From CAZWCX01 sp964632945 (GTDB lineage Bacteria > Planctomycetota > MHYJ01 > WSZJ01 > CAZWCX01), in contig CAZWCX010000065.1 of NCBI GenBank assembly GCA_964632945.1, positions 1 to 39,459 on the forward strand: a stretch of DNA of 39,459 nucleotides, in the 5' to 3' direction. The notes under the pieces are model-generated. The model did no database searches, was not told the DNA's origin, and was given only the letters and a program-made list of their open reading frames with translations. The stretch's first letter is position 1. The number at the start of each line of letters is the position of its first letter. The position numbers were made by a program, and so were the translations under genes. Shown here one piece after another: positions 15,552-24,400 of this stretch.

Positions 15552-17399
15552 ATGCTTCCGCTCGACGAAAAGACGTACGCGGACTGGCGGGGCGGCCAGA
15601 ACACGAAGCTCGCGCCCCGGCTGCTCAAGCCCTCCGAACTCACGCTCGCGCGAAACACCTGGTACGACGCGCGCGGCGATCTCGAGAAACGTCCGGGGTA
15701 CGTGCGGCACTGCCCGCAGGAGCTGTTCCCGCCCTCCGCGCGGATCACGGGCGGGGCGGTGTACCCGCACCCGAGCGGGACGTCGGTGGTGGCGTACTGG
15801 CGGAACGGGTCCCTCATCCTCGATACCGCCTGCGGACTGTCGATCCCGCCGCTTTGCAGCGGGTTCAGCGGGACCGCGTTCATGGAAATGGAGACCGCGA
15901 AATCCCGCTTGCACGGCGTGAACGGGACCCAGTCGTTCGTGTACGACGGGACCACGGCGTTCACGGCGCTCGGTCTGACGGCTCCCTCGAGCGCCCCTTC
16001 GGTGGCGGCCGGCGGGGCCGGGCCGCTCACCGGCAGCTTCCGCTACAAGGTCACGTTCACGTACGGGGCGCGCGGCGAGTCGAACCCCGGACCGACGTCC
16101 GGGACCGTGGTGCTGGCGGCGCAGGAAGCGTCCTTGACCTCGATCCCGCTCGGCGGGACCGGCTGCACGGCCCGCGACATCTACCGGACCACGAACGGCG
16201 GCGCCACCTGGTACTGGGTCGCGACGATCTCGAACAACTCGACCACGACCTACACGGACTCCACGCTGGACTCGGCGCTCGGCGACGAGGTCGAGACCAA
16301 CCACGACGCGCCTCCACCGGCCAAGTACTTGCGCTGGTGGAAGAACATGATGGCGTACGCCGGCAACCCGTCGGCGCCGAAGCGGGTCTATCTGTCGCTC
16401 ATCGGCCAGCCCGAGGCGGTCCCGGCCCTCACCCACTACATCGACGTGCCGGTCGCCGGCGACGAGGTGACGGGACTCGGGATCGCGGGCGACGACCTCA
16501 TCGTCTTCACCAACGCGTCGTTCTTCGCGCTTTCCGGCGGGTCGGTCGAGACCTTCCGGTTCCGCATCGTCGAACAGTCGATCGGCTGCACGGCCCCGCG
16601 GTCGGTCGCGATCCACGGCGGCGGCACGTACTTCCTGTTCTATGAAAAGGTCTACCGCACGATGGGCGGGCCGGCGGTCTACCTGTCGGACAACGTGGAC
16701 TCGGGGTGGGTGCCGGGCCTCAAGGCCAACCTGCGCGAGGCGGTCGCGACCGTCTGGCGCAACCACCTGCTGGTCGGGATCTTCACCGGCACGACGGCGT
16801 GGGCGTCGAAGACCGGCGCGGCCGACGACACGAGCGCGAACAATCGGGTGTACGGCCTGGACCTCGCGCTCCTCGAGCTGGCGGAGGAGCTGCGCGAGAC
16901 CGCATGGTTCGAGTGGACCAACATGTTCCCGTCCTGTTTCGTGGTGCGGCGCGGGCCCGCCGAGCACAGCGAGGACCTCTGGTGGGGGTCGAACCGCACG
17001 AATGGGCTCCTCTACAAGCAATCCGAGCCGGGCCCGGCCGGCGGGTTCGCGGACGACGGCGCCGCGATCGCGTGGCGGATCCAGTCGGCCGGCCTCGTGG
17101 GCGACGACCCCCACCTGGTGAAGAAGGCGAAGCGCCTCGAGGTGCTGTTCACCGCCGCGGCCGGCCAGACCGTGCGGGCGGAATACCGGAAGGACGGGGC
17201 CTCGGCGTGGACGACGCTCGGGGCGACCGCGAGCCTGGCGGCCGACGCCGGCGCGATCGCGACCGCCCGGTGGAAGTTCCCGGGGGGCCAGACCCACCAT
17301 TACCTCGAGGTCGCGCTCGAGGAGAGCTCGACCTCGTACCTCAAGTTCCAGTCCATGAAGATCGGCCACGTGGTCGTGCGCCGCATGCGCGGAGGCTGA
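15552..17399 (+). CDS. Tail nozzle/stabilisation protein (gp10-like)
   Basis: The 615-residue protein starts with an N-terminal stretch common to short-tail nozzle proteins (DWRGGQNTKLAPRLLKPSEL, then ARNTWYDARGDLEKRPGY). Many beta strands with Trp/Gly turns follow, suggesting a propeller-like body. The segment near residues 150-240 looks like an inserted fibronectin/Ig-like domain (FRYKVTFTYGARGESNPGP). In P22 such a protein plugs the portal after packaging. ATG 15552 is 3 bases after the adaptor stop. Confidence 0.72.
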   Translation: MLPLDEKTYADWRGGQNTKLAPRLLKPSELTLARNTWYDARGDLEKRPGYVRHCPQELFPPSARITGGAVYPHPSGTSVVAYWRNGSLILDTACGLSIPPLCSGFSGTAFMEMETAKSRLHGVNGTQSFVYDGTTAFTALGLTAPSSAPSVAAGGAGPLTGSFRYKVTFTYGARGESNPGPTSGTVVLAAQEASLTSIPLGGTGCTARDIYRTTNGGATWYWVATISNNSTTTYTDSTLDSALGDEVETNHDAPPPAKYLRWWKNMMAYAGNPSAPKRVYLSLIGQPEAVPALTHYIDVPVAGDEVTGLGIAGDDLIVFTNASFFALSGGSVETFRFRIVEQSIGCTAPRSVAIHGGGTYFLFYEKVYRTMGGPAVYLSDNVDSGWVPGLKANLREAVATVWRNHLLVGIFTGTTAWASKTGAADDTSANNRVYGLDLALLELAEELRETAWFEWTNMFPSCFVVRRGPAEHSEDLWWGSNRTNGLLYKQSEPGPAGGFADDGAAIAWRIQSAGLVGDDPHLVKKAKRLEVLFTAAAGQTVRAEYRKDGASAWTTLGATASLAADAGAIATARWKFPGGQTHHYLEVALEESSTSYLKFQSMKIGHVVVRRMRGG

Positions 17400-17401
17400 C
17401 G

Positions 17402-18658
17402 ATGGGGATCTACGCCATTCCCGGCTCGCTCGCGTACGAGGAGATGGTTCGGCGCCAGATGCTGAACCAGGCCTCGGCCCGTCCGGCGCCGAACACGGGG
17501 GCGCCCGCCACCACGAACCCGCTCACGAACCCGAATTTCGCGAACTGGAAGGACCTGGTCCAGGGGACCGGCACGAACTACGGGGTGGTCGAGGGGATGC
17601 TGCAGCGGAATCCCCAGGTCGCCCAGACGTACGGCTACACGCCGGAGGGGTTTGCGGCCGCGACGGGCGCCGGCTTTGGGGCCGCCGGCGGGGGCGGCGC
17701 GGGCGGGTACGGCGGGATCGACCCGTCGCTATTGGCCGCGATCCAGGCCGACTTCGACCGGTCGAGACTGTCGGCGATGGGGAACCAGCGGGCGTACGAG
17801 AAGCGGCTCCGGGGCGACTTCAACGAGCGGTTCGGCGGCGCCGAGACCGGTCTCCTCCACCTGGCGCAGCGGGAGAGCCGGGACGCCCTGGACGAGTCGC
17901 TCGCGACCAACGAGTTGAACCGCAATCGCGAGCTGGCGCTGGCGCGCGAGCGGGCGGAGGAACGGGCGCTCCGGGCGCGCGAGGCCGAACAGGCGCGGCG
18001 GGATCGACAGATCGCGCTCAATACCGCGGCGTACGCGGGCGGCGGGTACAGTCCGCAGAGCTCGCGCGGCGAGGGTCAGTACACGGGCGCCGACTGGGCG
18101 GCCGCGGGGGGTGGGGGTGGCGGGATCTTCGGCGCCCAGTTCGTCGCGGGCACCCGGATCGGCGGGGGCGGAGGGGGGGGTGGAGCGGGCGGAGGCGGGG
18201 GGAGCGGCGGCTCGAAGGCCCCGCCGCCCGGCGCTCCGCCGCCGGCGAACCCGCAGCAGGGCGGAGGCGGGGGCGGTCCGCCGGCGCCGGGCGGCGCCAC
18301 GATCGACGGCATGGACAGGGACAGCTACAACTGGATGGTCCAACAGGGATGGATCAATCCGGGCGGCCAGAAGTACTACAGCGACGGCCGCGGCGGCTAC
18401 ACGTCGCAGCCGCCGGCGACACCGGCGGGCCCGAGCCGGTCCGGGTCGGTCGGGACGAGCGGCCCGCAGACGTTTGGCGCGCCGGCTCCGACGACGACGG
18501 GCGGGTACAACCGGGAGGCGCAGCTCGAGCTCAACCGGCGGCTGAACGGACTGCCCGCGGGAGGGGGATACCGCCCGACGATGGACCCGCGAGTGATGGC
18601 GGCGGGCTACGGGAGTACGGCGGGCGCGGGCGCGACGTCGTCCGGCGGATACCGGTAG
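17402..18658 (+). CDS. Probable ejection/internal virion protein, Gly-rich
   Basis: This 418-residue protein has three parts: an N-terminal region (about 1-110), a long charged helix (about 120-210, DFDRSRLSAMGNQRAYEKRL onward), and a Gly/Pro/Ser-rich C-terminal half with runs of up to eight Gly. It follows the nozzle gene and precedes two further large proteins of similar low-complexity/helical style. In P22-like phages this place belongs to proteins ejected with the DNA. Start ATG 17402 follows GGAGG. Function is inferred from position and composition. Confidence 0.6.
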   Translation: MGIYAIPGSLAYEEMVRRQMLNQASARPAPNTGAPATTNPLTNPNFANWKDLVQGTGTNYGVVEGMLQRNPQVAQTYGYTPEGFAAATGAGFGAAGGGGAGGYGGIDPSLLAAIQADFDRSRLSAMGNQRAYEKRLRGDFNERFGGAETGLLHLAQRESRDALDESLATNELNRNRELALARERAEERALRAREAEQARRDRQIALNTAAYAGGGYSPQSSRGEGQYTGADWAAAGGGGGGIFGAQFVAGTRIGGGGGGGGAGGGGGSGGSKAPPPGAPPPANPQQGGGGGGPPAPGGATIDGMDRDSYNWMVQQGWINPGGQKYYSDGRGGYTSQPPATPAGPSRSGSVGTSGPQTFGAPAPTTTGGYNREAQLELNRRLNGLPAGGGYRPTMDPRVMAAGYGSTAGAGATSSGGYR

Positions 18659-18681
18659 GGCCTCGAGGTGGAGCGCGAGCG

Positions 18682-20907
18682 ATGGCGTACATGGGGATGG
18701 GTCGGAGGCCCGCCGCGGCCGCGGCGGCGCCGGGGATCGTGCGCCGTCCGGACCCGACCGGCGGCGACGGGGTCGACGAGGTCGAGCGGGCGCTGGCCGC
18801 CGGCCACGTAAAGCGACTGGGCAAAGCGAACGGCCGCGAGGTGTACCGGATCCTGACCCCGGAGGGGGAGCGGGTACGCGCGACGATCCAGGCGCGTGGG
18901 GGTTTCACGGCCGGGCGCCCGGCCGAGAAGATGGCGGCGAGCCGCCCGGAGAGCGCCGCCGGCGGGTACATGAGCGGGGGCGGGTCGTACCGGCCGGAGC
19001 CGGGCCCGGGGTCGGCGGGCAGCCGAGCAGAGTTCGAAGCGCGGGTCAACGCCCGGATGGCCGGGCAGCCGCGGCCGGGGTCGCCGGGCCCGGGGATTGC
19101 GGGTAGCCGCGAGGAATTCGAGGCGCGGATCAACGCCCGGATGGCCGGCGGACGGGCGGGCGGCTATGTGCCTGAGCGGGATGCCGACGGCCTGGGCGAC
19201 CGCGTCGATCCGCCGGAAATGGGCATGGACGAATTCTTGCGCGGGATGGGGTCCATTGCGCGCCGGCAGGAGGCGGGGAAGCCGGACGCGGCGCTCCAGG
19301 ATGCCCTGGGAGCCATTCCGTTGACCGGGTACGGCCCGGGGGCTTCGGCGTACGGTTCGGACGCGGCGAGCGCTGGGCCGGAGGCCTCCGCAGGCCTGGC
19401 GGGAGGGTATTCGGGCGGCGACGCCGCCGCGAGCGCCCTGCGGGGCGCGTACCTGGGGCTGGTCGACCAATACGGCCGGCACCTGGCGGCGGGGCCGGAG
19501 ATGCCGGATCCGGGGGCCTTCCCGGGTCCGGACCCGCGCGACCTGGCGCAGGCGGCGACGCTCGGACGTCTGGCGGAGCGGGGTTCGTACTCGTTCGCCC
19601 CGGCCGGCCTGGGCGAGCATTGGCAGATGGACCAGGGGTCGGGACGCCTGAATCGAACGTTCAACGTGGGGGTCGACACCCGCACGCGAAGCCAGCTCGC
19701 CCGGGCGGCGAGCGGCCGCGAGCGGGTCGGCGGGTTCGTGGATCCGGCGATCGCCGATAGGTTCGCGCCGGCGCTCGAGCGGATCCGCCAGGCGGAAGCG
19801 GCGCCCGTGCTGGCGCGCGCCGAAGGGCTCGAGCGGTTCCGTCGCGAGGGCGAAGGCCTCCGGGCCGTGCTGGCCGGGCTGGAGCGTGCCGCGCGGATGC
19901 CGGGCGGCGACCCGGCCTCCGCGGGTGAGCGGGCGCCGAGGAGCCTTGAGGAGTGGGTGCTGCAGGACGCGATGAAGCGAGGGATGTCGCCGACCCAGGC
20001 GCTCCGGGAGCGGGCGGAGGCGACGAGGGCGCCGGAGAAGGCGGCGGTGCGCACGCCGTACCAGGCGCTCGAGGACCGGGTGGCGAGTGGGCAGGCCACG
20101 GCCGACGAGCAGGCTCGCTACTTCAAGATGCGGAATCCGGACGGCGGGGGCGGTGGAGGCGAGTCGCGCGAGGAGCGGCGCCGGCGGGAGGCTGTGGCGA
20201 TTCGAGGGGCGCTCGCGCGCGGAGCGGATCTCGATGGGAATCCCCTGGGCGAGCAAGAGCGCGCCGAGCTGGTGGCGGAATACGACGCGCGCATGGGGCC
20301 CGGGGCGTGGGAGGAGGCGGAGGCCCGGGCGGCGACGAGAGAGGAGCGGTCGATCGAGGACGCGGACCGTGAGACCTCCCGGAGCATGGCGGGCGCCGGT
20401 CGCCTGGCGAAGATCCTCCGAGAATTGGGCGAAGCGGGCGCGGCCGCGCGCGCGCAATTCCCTCGGCCGAGCGATGAGAGCGAGACGGAGGCGGGCGCGA
20501 TCGAGGCCGCGCTCGACCAGCTCGAGGAGTCGGGAGAGCTGGCGGAGTTCGTGAAGGAGTACGGGCCGACGGTGCGGGCGATGGGCGAGGTCGTGGAGCG
20601 GGACGCGCAGGGACGGCCGATCTATCGCGAGCTGGGACCGGACACCGTACGCGACTTCCTGCGGCAGCGCCTGCGGGTGGAGCAGGCGGAGGGGCAGCGG
20701 GGCGAGCGGCCGCAGGACTTCGGTATGAACGTGGGTACGACTCCGGAGCGGTTGGAGGCGGAGCAGATCGACCGGGACATGTACCCGTGGCTCGGCGGGT
20801 TGAATGCATGGGTGGCGCGCAACATCGGGACGCAGCGGACGCCGTTCGGCGACAGCAAAGACGAGGGGTTGTTGTCGCGGTTGCATGGATACGGACGGCT
20901 TAGGTAG
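18682..20907 (+). CDS. Probable ejection/internal virion protein, 741 aa
   Basis: The product is Ala/Gly/Arg/Glu-rich with disordered N-terminal and helical C-terminal regions. A short motif of the form EFEARxNARMAG occurs twice near residues 115-155, separated by Pro/Gly linkers. It shows no enzyme signature. With its neighbours (17402-18658 and 21465-25961) it makes the expected trio of internal virion proteins. ATG 18682 has a GAGGTGGAG site. Confidence in the coding sequence is high; confidence in the function is moderate. Confidence 0.6.
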   Translation: MAYMGMGRRPAAAAAAPGIVRRPDPTGGDGVDEVERALAAGHVKRLGKANGREVYRILTPEGERVRATIQARGGFTAGRPAEKMAASRPESAAGGYMSGGGSYRPEPGPGSAGSRAEFEARVNARMAGQPRPGSPGPGIAGSREEFEARINARMAGGRAGGYVPERDADGLGDRVDPPEMGMDEFLRGMGSIARRQEAGKPDAALQDALGAIPLTGYGPGASAYGSDAASAGPEASAGLAGGYSGGDAAASALRGAYLGLVDQYGRHLAAGPEMPDPGAFPGPDPRDLAQAATLGRLAERGSYSFAPAGLGEHWQMDQGSGRLNRTFNVGVDTRTRSQLARAASGRERVGGFVDPAIADRFAPALERIRQAEAAPVLARAEGLERFRREGEGLRAVLAGLERAARMPGGDPASAGERAPRSLEEWVLQDAMKRGMSPTQALRERAEATRAPEKAAVRTPYQALEDRVASGQATADEQARYFKMRNPDGGGGGGESREERRRREAVAIRGALARGADLDGNPLGEQERAELVAEYDARMGPGAWEEAEARAATREERSIEDADRETSRSMAGAGRLAKILRELGEAGAAARAQFPRPSDESETEAGAIEAALDQLEESGELAEFVKEYGPTVRAMGEVVERDAQGRPIYRELGPDTVRDFLRQRLRVEQAEGQRGERPQDFGMNVGTTPERLEAEQIDRDMYPWLGGLNAWVARNIGTQRTPFGDSKDEGLLSRLHGYGRLR

Positions 20908-20915
20908 GCTCCAGG

Positions 20916-20934
20916 CATCGAACACGTTTCGATG
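20916..20934 (+). promoter_or_regulatory. Palindrome overlapping the ribosome site of the inserted membrane gene
   Basis: CATCGAA (20916-20922) and TTCGATG (20928-20934) are exact inverted repeats around CACGT. The right arm touches the GGAGGAG ribosome site (20934-20940) of the gene at 20944. It could be a repressor operator or an RNA hairpin limiting translation of that gene. Confidence 0.5.
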
Positions 20935-20943
20935 GAGGAGCAT

Positions 20944-21468
20944 ATGAAGGCTGTTGGCGTAACCCTGATGACGGTGGCGGTTCTGGGGTTTTGTATAGGG
21001 GCGACGCACCGAAAGGACTACATCAGCGAAGAAACGGCATCCGCTGTTCGGGCGGCGATGGCAAAGGAGGCGGAGGAGAGAAGGCGGAACGAGGTGACTT
21101 TCGAGGACAATGGAAGGAAGAGGCGATATGTCCTTGCGGACGTTGGGAGGTACAGGGCAAAGGTTGGACTAGGTTCCGATGGAGGCGTGGTTCCGCTGTC
21201 GACGGTGCGGGACGACGTAATCAAGGAGCTGGTCCGTGATGGGATTGTCGTTGTGGCTGATCCGGCCGGTCCGCTGGGGAAGAACATAGTAGCCCAGCGT
21301 ACGCCGTACATGGTGGCGACTGGCGAATGGAAACTTGGGATGATTGCACTCGCGGTTTGCGGTGCGTTCTGCGTAGCGTGGGGCGCGCAGCGACATCGAG
21401 ATGAGAAGAAATCGCGGGACGACGCGGCATTTCGGAAGGCTGTTTCGGACTTCGACAAGATCGAATGA
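20944..21468 (+). CDS. Inserted lower-G+C membrane protein, 174 aa
   Basis: Hydrophobic segments lie at about residues 3-20 (VGVTLMTVAVLGFCIG) and 131-148 (LGMIALAVCGAFCVAWGA). A soluble domain of about 110 residues lies between them, and the short tail is highly charged. Positive residues in the tail suggest a cytoplasmic C-terminus and an extracytoplasmic central domain. Hand counts of three 60-base rows give 57-63% G+C, clearly below the neighbours, so the gene was probably acquired separately. ATG 20944 is preferred over ATG 20932 because GGAGGAG precedes it. Its end overlaps the next gene by ATGA. It could be a superinfection-exclusion or holin-type protein; no family is recognised. Confidence 0.65.
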   Translation: MKAVGVTLMTVAVLGFCIGATHRKDYISEETASAVRAAMAKEAEERRRNEVTFEDNGRKRRYVLADVGRYRAKVGLGSDGGVVPLSTVRDDVIKELVRDGIVVVADPAGPLGKNIVAQRTPYMVATGEWKLGMIALAVCGAFCVAWGAQRHRDEKKSRDDAAFRKAVSDFDKIE

Positions 21469-24400
21469 GCAGACAAGGTCAGACGAAGTATGCGATGGGA
21501 CGCGCGCGGGCCCCCCGGCCACGCGAACGCACCGTCATGGAGCGGGTGCTCGGGGTCGTCGACTACCCGAGCAGCCTTGTGCGGCGCGCTCTGACGGGGA
21601 GCGACGCACCGCTCCCGAGCCAGGCGTTCGAGCGGTGGGGAGTGCCGGGGGCGGTGCTCGGGAGCATTGCGGAAGCGGTGCTCGATCCCCTGAACCTCGC
21701 GTCCGCGGGCGTCGCCGGCGGCGCCGTCCGGCTGGGCAAGAACGTCACCCGCACCGGCCGCGGCGTGGCGCTCTCGACGAAGGGCGCGGAAGCCCTGCGG
21801 ACCGCTACCCAGGCGGAACATGCGGCGCTCCTGGCCCGCCAGGCGCGCCGGCCGGCCTCCGTCGGCTCGAAGCTGGCGCCGGAGGCGGCCGCGCAGCTCG
21901 CGACCCGGCGGGCGCAGCGAAGCGTCATGGAGCGGGTGCTGGGCGGTGCCGAGGACCTGGTCGACCGCGGAGGCCTCAAGGTCGGGCTCCCGTTCGGCGA
22001 GCACCGGACGGTCGTGTCGGGCGAACAGATCGCCCGGGGCGCCCGCTCGCTCGCCGACCGTACGGGCCTGACGTTCCTCGCCAAAGAGGCGGCGGCCTCC
22101 CCGGCCGGCCAGCGCATCCGCGAGCTCGGCGGTCAGGCCGCGAAGCTCTTCTCCCGCCGGACGACGCCGGTTTCGGCCGCCCAGGCCGCCGAAGAGGACC
22201 TGGCGCGGTACGCTAGCGCCCAGGGCGTGGAGGTCGCGAAGCGGCGGGCCCTCGAGGAGGTCGCGCTGGTCGCGAAGGCGCTCGGTCGTGACCCGAACGA
22301 GCTGCTTCGCGACATCTACCGGGCGCTCGAACGGCCGCACGATACGGAGCTCAAGGTCGATCTCTCGAAGGTGCGCGGGACGAACGCGGAGCGGAAGGCC
22401 CTCGAGGACGCGCTGGCTCGCACGCAACGGCTCGCCGGCGAGGCCGTGACGGGGAGCGGCCGCTGGGCGAAGCGCGGGGCCGTGACGTCGCCGACGTCGC
22501 CGGTCGAGGTCGCGAACCCGAAGCGCGCCCAGGCCGAAGCGCGGGTCCGCCGGATCGAGCAGATCCTGGAATCGCACCCCTGGCAGGCGGAGAAGGCCGC
22601 CGGCGAAGCGGCGCGGGCGGCGGGGGAGGCGGGGGCCCGGGCGCCGAAGGTCTCGACGCGCTACCTCGATCTCCTGCAGCGGATCGAGCGCGCGAAGGGC
22701 CAGGTCCAGGGGCTCCCGCAGGACCTCCGCCGCGACCTCGAGCGGCGGCTGGCCAAGATCCGGGCGGACGTGACGCGGCCGCGCGTGGTGGCGGAGAAGC
22801 CGGTACCGGAGCCCGAGAGTTGGGGCGTGGGGTCGCGGATGGTCTGGCACCCGGAGGTGAAGGGCTCTTCGAAGCGCTGGCCGTTCACGGTCGAGGTCCT
22901 CGGGCGCGAGCCGAACGGCCAGGTCCTCGTGCGGGTTTCCCGTGTCCCGAAGGGCCGCAACCTTCCCGCCGGCGTCACCCGCTACCGGATGGGCGAGGAG
23001 ATGTATCTGCCGGCCGAGGCGCTCGCGGTCCCTGATGCGACCCGCTCCGGGCGGATTCGCGGCGCCGAACGCAAGAGCCTGCCGAAGGAGCTGCGGCCGC
23101 TGGCCGACGAGATGGAGCGGGCGTACCGGGAGGCGGCGTACGAGCTGCACGACCAGGTCTCGGGGCGGCCGGGACTCGCGACCATGCACCCGGACAACGC
23201 GCGGTCGGCGGGTCCTGGAGTGTACCGGGAATGGTTGGAGGCCCGCTCCGAAGCGCTCGCGCGCATGGACTCCGAGATGGGGACGGACGGCGGTCTCATC
23301 TCGCGCGCGAACGCGGTCGACCGAGCGATCGCCCGGGTCCGCGGCGAGGATCCGGCGAAGGTGGCGGCCGGGGCGCTTGCCCCGGGCCCGACGGTCCGGC
23401 GTCCGGACTTCCGCGCGACCCCGAAGTACAGGGGGCTCGCGCGCGTGCGCGAATTCCTGGCCAAGCGCCAGCGGAAGCTCGAGGGCCACGTGGCCGGCCT
23501 CGAGGAGGAGATCCGGAGGACCCCGCCGGTTACCGGGCTCGAGCCGGTCTCGCCGGCCGGCCGGGCGCTCGAGGGGGTGGCGGATCGGCTGGGCCGACAT
23601 CGTTCCCGCCTCGAGGCGCGGAGCCTGGCGGCGGCGAAGAAGCTGATGGCGACGCCGGAGAAGGTGACGGTCCAGCAACCGAACATCCTCGGGCGGCTGC
23701 TCGAGCGGGAAAAGAAGATCCGCGCGCGGCTCGGCCAGCTGAAGCCCGGCGAGGAGACGCCGGCGCTCGCGCGGCTCAAACCGGCGCCCGAGCACCCCGA
23801 GCTCGACGAGCTGCGGCCGCGGGTGGAGCGGACGGGCCAGGTGGACCGGCTCGACCAGCTCCCCGCCGAGGTGCGGCCACTGGCGCGCCGGCTGCGGCAG
23901 GAGCTCGAGGGGATGCACTCGAAGGAACAGGTCCTCTCGCGCCCGACCCCGGCGCTCGGCACGAAGGAGCTCGAATACGTCCCCCACATCCTGACCGACG
24001 CGGGCCGGAAGGCGATCCGCCAGGCCCATACGGATCCGATGGCCGCGCAGGCGGCGATGCGGCGGATGACCGAGTCGCACGCCAGCATGAGGCCGCGCGA
24101 GTTCGTCGAGAACATCGTGGTCGACGGCCGGCGGTACGAAAACGCGGTCGGGCGGAAGGCGCCGGGCCAGCTCACCGATCAGGAGGCGCTGGCGCTGGCG
24201 GAGGACGGGATCATCCATCGCCGGTACATGAGCGCCGAGGAGATCAACCGGAAGGCGGCCGCGGGCGAGCTCGAGATCCTCGGGGCGCAGTGGGAGACGG
24301 TGAAGGACGCGAGCGGACGGGAGTCGCGGCGCCTGATCCGCCCGGGGATCCAGGTGAAGGAATTCGTCTCCGAGAATCCGCTCTTCGCGGTGGCGGTCCG

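Noticed and set aside
13119..17369. Minus-strand open frame of over 1400 codons
   Set aside because: It is antisense to the adaptor and nozzle genes, has the same Arg/Pro/Val/Leu-rich composition, and no ribosome site or motif was found.
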